Of a stretch of 64,000 bases of DNA, positions 52,406 through 64,000 are shown piece after piece. The notes below the pieces were generated by a model, which did not search any database, was not told the origin of the DNA, and saw only the letters and a program-made list of their open reading frames with translations. Source of the stretch: Anseranas semipalmata. Its lineage: Eukaryota; Chordata; Aves; Anseriformes; Anseranatidae. Location: contig VXAA01006530.1 in the NCBI GenBank assembly GCA_013399115.1, positions 294,610 through 358,609 of the forward strand. The letters run 5' to 3'. Position 1 is the first letter of the stretch. Every line of letters starts with the position of its first letter. The translations under genes were made by a program, and so were the position numbers.

Positions 52406-55189
52406 GTAAGGAACATTTAAAGTCATTATTCTTGTTGCTAGACTGTATTCGTGGCCATCATTTGGGGATTTATTTGTTATCCTATCACCTGTGGAGAAGC
52501 CAAAATGCTAGCAATCCAACAAGATATGTCAGTTTGTTCTGATAGAGTTATAACTTTCATTTAATAATGGATTTAATGACCCTGAAGGTAAAACAAAGAG
52601 AATTGGGATATTATGATTAGGAGGTCTGATAATGTGTAAGAGTGATTTTATCTGATCTTCTTTTTGAGAATTGCTTATGTGATCAAAGGATACTTAATTT
52701 ATATGCAGCTGGTTTAAATCAGTCCTTGTTTTCAGTAGATATTCTATGAATTTTACAAGCTAAGCTAAAACACTATTCCTTGCTAGAGTTTATGGGACAA
52801 TTGAAGATTGTGAAGATTGTGATGCCCTTAAATGGCTGTAACTGCTCTGATAGCAAATGTGCAGAGAGGTATACATCTATTCTGTTGATTTAATGTATTC
52901 AGTGTTTGGTAGGTGACAATTCTCAGTGTTTGTTAGAAATATTTCAACAGGTATGCCTGTACATTCAGATTCTTACAGCTGTTATCAAATACATTAAACT
53001 GGAATATATAGTACCTCTATCCCTCATACTTTTGTTTTTTCCATTCTGATTCACTATCACTATTTTCTAATCAGATAGCACTATTTGTCGTTTGAAATCC
53101 TGATTACAGATCTTAGCAATAGATTGCACTTTGATTTGTATGTCCTTTAAGATGCAAGTCAAAAGTCACAACACTTGCTTAAGTCCTCTAAATTCTGTGT
53201 ATTGCTTCCACCTAGGTCATAGTCATTTCAATCTTTTAGCTCATTCTTAACCTTTCTTTAGCTCTATGTTCAGCATAATTCTGATTGAATGCTGAGTCAG
53301 TATGCAGGTAATACTGAGACCAGAGATAGATTGGATTTAACCTTGACCAGTGCTTGCTGCTTAGTACCTGTATTTCTCTAATTCTTCTTCCCTTTTCATA
53401 TTTGTTTCAGTTTGCTTGCAAGGTCTAACTTAGTCAAAGTTCTGAGGAATAGATAAGGAGGGAGGAAACCTTTTTATCCATAGAAGTTCCAAAATATGAG
53501 ACACAGCTAGGCAGAGCATATCAAAACTCAAAGTTGTTAGTCTTCTACATTTCTGTCAAATAGAAATACCTCAGAAATTCATTTGAAGAAAAATGTATGA
53601 GAGAATAATTATTTTAGAATGAGTTTTATTACAACATTAAATTTCATTTAAAGTTTTCAGAGGTTATTTACTTAGTATTTTGCCTTTTTTTTTTTTTGTC
53701 ATATTATGCAATATCCTGAAATAATTTGTTTGATTTGTTGTTCTTCTATTAGATTAGTACAAGTTACTCATAAGTGATTGGTCCTCCTTTTTCTAGGTCC
53801 TGGAGTTTGATTCAAAAACAGTATTACACATGAACACAAAAACAAGCATTTTAGAAGATCAACTGTCTTAATTGATTTGAGAAATATCAGTCTAGGCCAT
53901 TATAACCAGAAAACTCCATATGACTTTTCCCTTCTCTTCATTCTTTTCCCTTTTGCTTCTGTAACAACTATTTTCATAAAAAGAAAGGTGAGGAATAACT
54001 CAACCAAATATGATACAGATAAATTGAACAAGAGTAGATGACATACTAGGGTTCCTTTATGTCTAAATTAATTGGTTCTGTCACTACCATATAGAGAATT
54101 TACTTGTCTGAAGAGAAGGAAAGGTCAGCATTTCTTCTGTCATCTGTAGATCTGAATATTTGAGGAATAATTTAATTTTGGGAACAGCATTTGAGAGACA
54201 TAAAACCTTTTAAAAAAACTCCTCCAGACTGTTCAAAACTGTACCCAAATAAAAAATTAAGCTCATTGTACATTAGACCATGTATTCCTGACCTTTCATA
54301 AGATGTTAACTTTTGAACAGTTTTCAGAAGCCTGATTGCAGACTATTTCTATAACTACAAGATTTTTGCTGGTAAGAGTCTCTGATTACTGTAAGGAGAT
54401 GTATTATTGTGTTTGCATGGAAGCAAATAAAACTTGACTAAGGACTTTTCAGATAAAAAAGCAGATGTATTATTCATATTGTATATTAGCTGAGAGAAAG
54501 AATGGAAGCATTGAAACTGACACTTTCCAGATGGGTCAAAGCTGTGATTAAAGAAACAGACCAGAAATCGGGGGGGAAAAGCCTAGCAGGATTGAAGTGC
54601 ATTTATGGCATTCTCATGGGTAGACAGAAATGGAGCATTAGTGACAAAATCTGCCTTGCAGCAGTTTGGGCTTCTGTCCATTCCTTTACCAAATGTTGTA
54701 AATTGAACATTTTTTGTTTTTCAGTTGTTTCTTTTAATCCTCATAATCTACAGGCAGCTCAGAACTTCTAAGTCTTACCTAGTAACTTTTATAATTTTAA
54801 TGTTAATGTTATGCATCCCATCTTTTCACTGCAGTCTAGAAATTTCCTTTGACTCGGGACTGATAGATGCTTTTAACTGACAATGCAGTAGTTGTTTATA
54901 CTGGTAAATTTAATTTCTCTTAACAATGGAAATCATTATATGAGAAAATGCCATTTCCTGTCTTTCTGACTTAAGCCAGCCTATTGTTTACTATTATTAT
55001 GGCCAACAGATTTTGGGAATATATTAAAAATGTCTGTGATCCTTTTAATTCGTTTAAAAAGATTCCTTCAGTTCCTTTGCCATTCTTGCACTCTTTTCTA
55101 TTTGTATGACATATGGAAAAGCATTCACATTTTTAAGGCTTTCCCACCTCTGTTTTTTCTTACTTTTTAAAACATGAGGGGAAATTGAG

Positions 55190-55760
55190 CATACAAGAAT
55201 TTCTGTGCTGGATCAGACAAAGTTGATTCTGACTCAGTATCCTGTTTCCATGAGTGGCCAATACTGGTTGTAATTGTATGAGGATAGCTTCTGGTGATGC
55301 TTCCCTGCTTTGTTCTCTAGCCTTCAGAGAACTCCAGGAGAAAGCTCAGATAGGCCATAGATAATATTTTTGCATTTTAAAGTCCATGTAAATTTTTGGT
55401 ATCCATGGCATCCTGTAGCAAAATGTTATGGAACATTGCTGCGGGATGCCGTGGATATCAAAAATGTTGTGTTAATGCATGAAGGTTCAAAACAAAAGAA
55501 GCTAACTGCTGCTCTTATATAACTTACGTAACCCCTTTATTCAAGGAGACATTGGATATTTATTCCCTATTTACTCTTCAGAACACTCCTGAGTTCATAA
55601 ACCTTCATAACATTGCCTTTAGTTGCCTTGAGAGATAGTTAGATGAATTCCTTTTCAGCTTTCCTCTGTCTTCATCAACACTGAGGAATCAGAACTGTAC
55701 ACAATTAAAAATTTTAGTACATCATTGCTGTATCTGTACCTACCTAACAGCCTTCACTAT
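55190..55760 (-). repeat. Ancient CR1-type repeat, mostly minus strand, rearranged
   Basis: The plus strand shows decayed versions of a phrase order common in sauropsid genomes: 'GTGCTGGATCAGACAAAG', 'CAGTATCCTGTTTCC', 'GAGTGGCCAATACTGG', later 'TAGATGAATTCCTTTT' and 'CAGAACTGTACACAATT'. Inside it, at 55393-55427, is the minus-strand copy of a motif related to 'GATGCCGTGGATGCCAAAAG', and at 55432-55464 there is a plus-strand copy. Two fragments of one family therefore lie head to head. Family name and boundaries are approximate. Confidence 0.55.
55393..55464 (+). repeat. Inverted repeat able to form a 33-bp hairpin
   Basis: The left arm 55393-55427 and right arm 55432-55464 pair over 33 base pairs with a 4-nt ATGG loop and a single 2-nt bulge (AA on the left arm, 55420-55423 region). 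In plus-strand RNA, 29 pairs are Watson-Crick and all four exceptions are G:U wobbles, so no true mismatch remains. On the minus strand the same four would be A:C mismatches. The size, about 72 nt, is like a microRNA precursor. The arms are opposed copies of an old repeat. Confidence 0.85.
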
Positions 55761-57238
55761 TGTAGTGTTTCAGAGGGATTTAGGAATACAACTGCTGCTA
55801 AATATCTAGAGACAGATTATTGTGCACATAGTATTTGTATGAGAAACCTAGGCAGAAAATGTCCCCTCTTCTTAATAAGTGAGAAAATCACAAACAAGCC
55901 TACTGAACTGGGGCTGCGTCAGGCATTTCCTGTTCTACCCTGACATGGCTTGCACTACCATTGTGTCAGGATGCTAGTCATTCGTCCTCAGAAAACTGAA
56001 AATTTGCCTGGATCTTCTCCAGGCATATAGAATTCAAACTGCGCTCTGCAATAGCCTTTCTGAGGATTAAGCAGTATACCAGTTTCTCTAAAACAGGGAT
56101 ATTGATGTTAAAAAGCATGACTAAACCGTAGCAGCAGTTGGAGCCTACATCATATTTAATTTGGGAAAGTTTACTTGTTTGTTTTTTTTGCTAAGAATCA
56201 GTTTCTGTTCTTTACATCAAGATTGCTTCTGGGCCCATGAAAAGCAATCACTAGACATCCTTCCAACAGCAAATGTGACTCTTGCATTCCATGCTCTCCA
56301 ACCAAGAAGACAGTGTTAGGATATCAGTACTGCAAAAATATTACTGTTTTTCTGATTATCTAAGTAATCTTTCTTTAGTTAACTGCTAAATCGCTGTGGT
56401 CTTTATGAATTTCCTGTTTTTAAGTGCTTCCAGAGCATCAAAGAAGAGGTGGCAGGGAAAGGACTGTATAAAAGAAAATACTAGACTTTCTTTACCTGCA
56501 AACATCTGACAGTTGAGTCAAATTTGGCCCGACAGTTACATACTTGTTAATGTCTCAGTGTTTATAAATCTGCTTACATATTGCTAAAGTTAAGATTCCC
56601 AGAAAATAACTCAAAGGAAGATGCATATTTATCAAACCAAGGATAACTCAAATTGCTTCTGTAATGACATGGGGAGGAGCCAAATTTGCAATATATGGAA
56701 CATGTCTAAGTCTTTCCTAAATGTCAGACTATCAGTTCAAATACATTTCCATAAGCTGTTACATTTTAAAATGTAAATAACTCCTAAGACAAAGTTCCTA
56801 AATTATTTATTTGCATTTCTGGTTTTTTTTTCCTATTTAAAAATACTGATTCTTTCCTAGTTTAGTGTGAACTCTAGGAGTCCATTATACCTGTGGTAAA
56901 TTTTGTTGCTGCTGTATGAAATGCCCAAATAACAGTTAGCCCCGCAACAAAAAACCTGTGATTTATATCTCCTAAGACTCACTGAACTGTGTTGGTTGCT
57001 TTTGAATCTTGGCTGATGAAATTTGAGTATTTTTAGGCCAATGATTGAACTAGATATTCTCAGATTTGTCTTTTTAAGTCAGAATGTTGAGAATGATTTT
57101 GTGTTTTTAATAACATCAACACTATTCATTGAAAATAATGTGTAAACTTCCAAAGGGCATTGTGTTTTAGCTTCTACATTTTAAATAACTTTGAAATGTG
57201 ATTGTATCTGAAGGCATATGTTTGGAAATGCATAGAGT

Positions 57239-57243
<5 letters not shown>

Positions 57244-57278
<35 letters not shown>
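57244..57278 (+). repeat. (TG)n microsatellite, 35 nt
   Basis: An uninterrupted TG dinucleotide run ends 63 nt upstream of the exon at 57342. In the transcript this is a UG repeat close to a 3' splice site. UG repeats are known binding sites for TDP-43 and CELF-type splicing regulators, so an effect on exon inclusion is possible but inferred. Confidence 0.97.
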
Positions 57279-57279
<1 letters not shown>

Positions 57280-57341
57280 CATTATTATTCAGATTATCTT
57301 TACCTGTATTTATTTGACACCTTTCTTCCTCTCTGTCCCAG

Positions 57342-57390
57342 ATATGCTAGTTCTGCCATTGACCGCCAAGGAAGCACATCCATGAGGAAG
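57342..57390 (+). CDS. CNKSR2: CNKSR2-type scaffold, exon 11 of window (extra block, part D)
   Basis: This 49-nt exon follows a strong pyrimidine tract and CCCAG and ends before GTAATG. It enters in phase 2 (completing Arg) and exits in phase 0, closing the extra four-exon block. It encodes YASSAIDRQGSTSMRK, a Ser-rich basic peptide. No counterpart is known to me in mammalian CNKSR2. Its exit phase matches the next exon, which is recognisably CNKSR2. Confidence 0.76.
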
Positions 57391-60300
57391 GTAATGATTT
57401 ATAGATGTACTTTAAAAAAAAAAAATCAATCATGGGNAAAAAAAAAATCAATTCAATTGGCATGTTTTAGAAGATACTAGAAATATCACAGACCTTCAAT
57501 TTTTTCTATATTATGAAAAATCTGAAAAAAAATTAGGAATAATTTCCATTTTTAGAGAAGTGTCTACTGCAAACATAGCAGGTTGGTGTGTATGCAGTAT
57601 TTTTAGTTAAGTTTAGCTGGAACTTTATTATGTGTTCTAAGGTATGTATTAGTCTGGGGAGGAGGGACATCTGGAGAGAATGTTGCCTTAAAGAAAAAGA
57701 AAATTTTAAAAACTCTTAAGATATTTAAATAGTATGCATACTATGACAGGGATATATATAGGATTTAGATTTTCGAAGATAGTAGGATTTAGATTTTCAG
57801 TGTTTTATAGTGCCAGTTTTAAAGGTCTTTAATGGAAAATATCCAGACTTTTTTTTAATCATTTCATATTTTGGCAAATATTTCATAGAAAGGACAAACA
57901 TTGGAACCTTCATTTATAGAATGCCTGTTTCTTCGTTCTGACTTAGTACTTGTTTTGCCTAAGTAGGCACTAAGTAACTTTTGGAAGCTGTGGGATGTCG
58001 TTCTGCCTCCCAGGGATTTACGCAGTTGTGCTAAAGACCAATGACAGCAGCAGAAGGTGTATGACTACATTTTCTGCAGTTTGTGAAAACCCGCGGTTGT
58101 GTTTGTTGACATGCTGACGCTACCTGCCAATCCCTACCTTGCATGCTGCCTCTCCTGGAAAGCACTCGAACCCGTTGCTGTTCCTCGGGATTGTGGTACT
58201 GCAAATAATCTGGTACACATAATCTGAGGAAATCAGCACTGTGTGCCCTATGATTTGTGTACTTCACTAGTGAATGCACTGATTGCTGTGTTTCAAACAT
58301 GTTTATGTTTTTCATTAAAAACTCCTCTGGCTCAAAATAGCAGAGGTATTTGCAACCAGCTTTGCATTAATAGGCTTGGTTCCCTTCATCCTGACGGGTA
58401 GCTGAACCTCTAGTCTCCAGGGTGTTTTTTTAAACAAAGCATAACTTTTCATTTGGTGATTCTGTGACACCTAAACAACACTCCTACTGCTTCACTGTGA
58501 TTATGTTGATGTCTCATTAATTTAGCTTCATGTAGCACAGATTCAATTCTATGACATCTTTTTTCCATGGTGTGCTTCTTGGTGGGGTGAGGTGGGGGTG
58601 GGGACATGCATTTGTTTAATTTTCTGCTTTGTGTTGTGGTTTTAAGATGAGAACTTAAATGCTGACAACCACAGTATGTTCTCCTATCATCAGTCTGTTT
58701 CCCATAGCAACTCTGACTCATTTTAAGTTGCAAGTTCTGACTTTTTCTTACAGTTTTTACCACAAAGTTAATTATATGGTAGTTCCTTTATCTCTCAGAA
58801 TATGAAGCTTGAATTCTGTAAGTTAGCAGGGCTAATTAAGCTTTTGTTCCCAAGGTATTACAAACCTTTCCCTTTCTCTAGTTTTCTTTCTTTGAATACA
58901 TTGTATGTGTGCATAAACAAAACATAGTAAGATTAATTAATTTATGTTTTTGGAAGAACTAATATTTTCAGCTCTTGTTGATTTGTTGTACTTGCATTTT
59001 CATTATTTTTAAAACTGCTAGACTGAATGATACATACCAGTGTCTGGTGAGTATCCTAATGCGTATATCCTCCAGCTGTTCATTTTCTTGCAGTTCTTTA
59101 ATTAAATTACCGTTCTCAGATGGGATTAAATTTATAGGGTTCTATTTCATCACTGTATTTTTTAGCCTAAATTGTGGAAAAATTTGGTGATCTCTTTTTC
59201 AGAAGCAGACACCTGCTCTATCCTAATGCATTTCTATGCAGAAAGAGGAACACAAACAGGTTGTTTCAGCCACAGTCACCGCAGAACTCCTGTTGGCACA
59301 GTATGACTGACCAGTTCTACTGCTGTAGCTTACAGTACCTCAGTAAAGCATCAGTGTTGCTGTGCATCTTTTAATACTTTCTCATAGATTTAGTTTTGTT
59401 CTTTCATTTTCTGATTTTTTTTTTTAAACTATGTTTCCTATAGCACAGGAACAAGCATTAATCTTTGTCTTCTCTGATACTCAGAACAAAGAGATAAATT
59501 TGCAGCTTTCAAGTCAATGGAAAATATGTACTGTCTTAGTGATACAATGCAAGTACACTTACAGAGCTTGTCACCTGTCAGAATTACAGTATTTCTTTTG
59601 TGAAACATTCATACTGCGACTGACTGGGAGAGCAGCTCAGCCTGAGATAACCAGAACACAGGGTGGAGTTTAGACAGTCTATGGATGTGCAAGCTGGCAT
59701 TCCCTGAGCCATGTCTCTCGGGAATAAACAATTACCGATCTCTGCAAGACACTGTGTCCATGGTATTCAATACTGTAAACTGGCAATTGTTACAGAAAGG
59801 TTAAAAGTAGGCCTGAGCATGTGTGAAACAACTGATTCCTCCTCCACTTTTATTTTAAACTAAACTTTGCCTAAGCCTCTCAGGTAGTTGGGGTCCTGTT
59901 TTCAGATGTTGGCTTTTAATAGTGCTTAAAGTGCTTAAGTTGGAATCCTCCATTATCCTAAATATTAACTTAAATAATATCTTAATGTTAATTATAATCC
60001 TCAGTTATTTTTTATTGGAGTGTTATGATATTTATACTCTTACTTAATATGTGGTTTCACAGTTGCTAATAAGGACTTTTGTAACATGCATTTGCTTTTT
60101 GAGCATGGCGATTCATGAGTTTATATCCTCAGTTTTCAAATTACTGCATGTCCATTCATCCAAAGAATCCTTAATGATTTGATTGGAAGAAGTGTAATTA
60201 ATAAGTGAAAAAATGAGATTTTAATTTGTAGGTTTAGCACTGTGTTGTTTTCTTTGTGATGTTTATAATAGTAAAAAGAGAAAAACAACAAAAATAAGAT

Positions 60301-60421
60301 CCTATGATAACTAACCCTAAGATAACCATGGAGATGGCAGTGAAAGCTAACTGTTTCTTGTTACTACTATCACCTGCATTGTTTTTTCATAACTCCTTTT
60401 TTGTTTGTTTGTTTCTTACAG
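57391..60421 (+). other. Intron
   Basis: This 3.0-kb intron runs from GTAATG to TTTGTTTGTTTGTTTCTTACAG. It contains an N at 57437 in an A run, a tandem duplication of about 23 bp at 57758-57799 (AGGATTTAGATTTTC unit) and nothing else that I recognise. Confidence 0.85.
57758..57799 (+). repeat. Short tandem duplication
   Basis: TAGGATTTAGATTTTC occurs twice, with the starts about 24 nt apart. Confidence 0.9.
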
Positions 60422-60470
60422 TCATTCCATTACGCTTCCCTCAGGGTAAAATCCAGAAAATGGTCAAAAG
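60422..60470 (+). CDS. CNKSR2: CNKSR2-type scaffold, exon 12 of window (basic linker before PH)
   Basis: This 49-nt exon is bounded by a long T-rich tract with TTACAG and by GTAACT. It enters in phase 0 and exits in phase 1. It encodes SFHYASLRVKSRKWSK plus the first base of Gly. Human CNKSR2 has TFQQSSLQHKSKKKNK in the same place directly after LYH, so length, phase and the basic pattern agree while about half the residues differ. The basic run may help membrane targeting next to the PH domain. Confidence 0.88.
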
Positions 60471-63479
<3,009 letters not shown>

Positions 63480-63553
63480 GATGAAAAAGCAGAAGGATTC
63501 ATTAGCTTACCTGAGTTCAGGATAGATAGAGCAATTGAATGCAGGAAAAAACA
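63480..63553 (+). CDS. CNKSR2: CNKSR2-type scaffold, exon 14 of window (PH domain middle)
   Basis: This 74-nt exon encodes 24 residues and two bases (CA) of the next codon, between TTGATAG and GTAAGT. DEKAEGFISLPEF and RIDRAIECRKK match human CNKSR2 DEKAEGFISLPEF and KIDRASECRKK almost exactly. The split codon would be His or Gln; human CNKSR2 has Tyr there and IPCEF1 has His. The remaining PH strands, the C-terminal helix and the C-terminal region with its PDZ-binding tail should lie right of the window. Confidence 0.96.
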
Positions 63554-64000
63554 GTAAGTAATATGTCAATTATGTTTCTAAATTAAAGGATCACTCTTGG
63601 AAGTATATTATATATATAGTACTGAAAACTTGCAGAGAAAATCTGTAAATAACACATAATAAGCCCACTTAAGCTTTAGTGTTTCTCTTTATTTCAAAAG
63701 ATGCAACTTAGCGTAAATTCCATAAGCTGTCTTCCAAAGAATTGGATAACTCTTTGGTCAGCTTTCCGGATAGCCCAGTTCCAAATTCAGTTAAATAAGT
63801 AAAGCAAAAAAAAGATGAATAAATTAGCCAACAGATAAAACTTTCTTAGGTTCCGCATAGTCTTCTGGATAAGAATCAAGTGTGCGATTACCATAGGAAA
63901 TGTCTTAAGAAATATCGTATCAAGGGATGGTGAATGTAATTTCCATTTTCTCCTTTATAGAGGAAGTTTATATACCCAATATTGAGTTATTCTCAACTGC
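63554..64000 (+). other. Intron (partial, 3' end outside window)
   Basis: The intron begins with GTAAGT and continues past the end of the window. A CTCCTTTATAG at 63950-63960 resembles an acceptor, but the codons after it (AGG AAG TTT ATA TAC CCA...) do not continue the PH domain as expected (AFKxxHPxIKxFYFAAE), so I do not call an exon. Confidence 0.75.

Larger units (their letters stand above)
52406..57341 (+). other. Intron
   Basis: This 4.9-kb intron runs from GTAAGG to a long pyrimidine tract, CTTTCTTCCTCTCTGTCCCAG. It holds an old repeat of CR1 type (about 55190-55760) that includes a 33-bp hairpin (55393-55464), and a long TG repeat (57244-57278) ending 63 nt before the next exon. Confidence 0.82.

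Noticed and set aside
63950..64000. Possible start of the next PH exon after CTCCTTTATAG
   Set aside because: The translation in the required phase does not resemble the expected continuation of the PH domain.

Overview
This is an AT-rich piece of a vertebrate nuclear genome, most likely from a bird or a close sauropsid. The evidence is a CR1 LINE with its typical 3' end at 5432-6112, several much older CR1-type fragments, long introns, short exons with GT...AG borders, and no other abundant transposon family that I could recognise. No prokaryotic gene, rRNA, tRNA or CRISPR array is visible.

The window lies inside one plus-strand protein-coding gene, a CNKSR2-type scaffold (connector enhancer of kinase suppressor of Ras; CNK2/MAGUIN). 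I could place thirteen exons, all but one junction joining in phase with canonical splice sites. In order: three exons for most of the PDZ domain (6186-6245, 9533-9601, 20951-21097); four for the CNK2/3-specific Ser/Thr- and Lys/Arg-rich linker (29685-29818, 30414-30619, 32846-32932, 35810-36057); four short exons I do not find in the mammalian CNKSR2 that I remember (46931-46977, 47181-47215, 52303-52405, 57342-57390), which together make a 78-codon block entering and leaving in phase 0; a basic-linker exon (60422-60470); and two for the first part of the PH domain (61857-62032, 63480-63553). That is fourteen exons counting the basic-linker and PH exons. The N-terminal SAM and CRIC domains lie left of the window; the rest of PH and the C-terminus lie right of it.

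The PDZ and PH parts are almost unchanged relative to remembered human CNKSR2, while the linker has drifted strongly. The gene is therefore either an unusually diverged orthologue or a CNKSR2-like paralogue. The main oddities are the extra four-exon block, an exon at about 35810 whose in-frame 3' splice site would be TG rather than AG, a possible 54-nt cassette exon at 25454-25507, a long UG repeat just upstream of a short exon, and a 33-bp intronic hairpin built from two opposed copies of an old repeat.

Everything else is intron: old CR1 fragments on both strands, simple repeats, poly-A/T tracts and a local duplication of about 100 bp. There are two single-base N positions in homopolymer runs.
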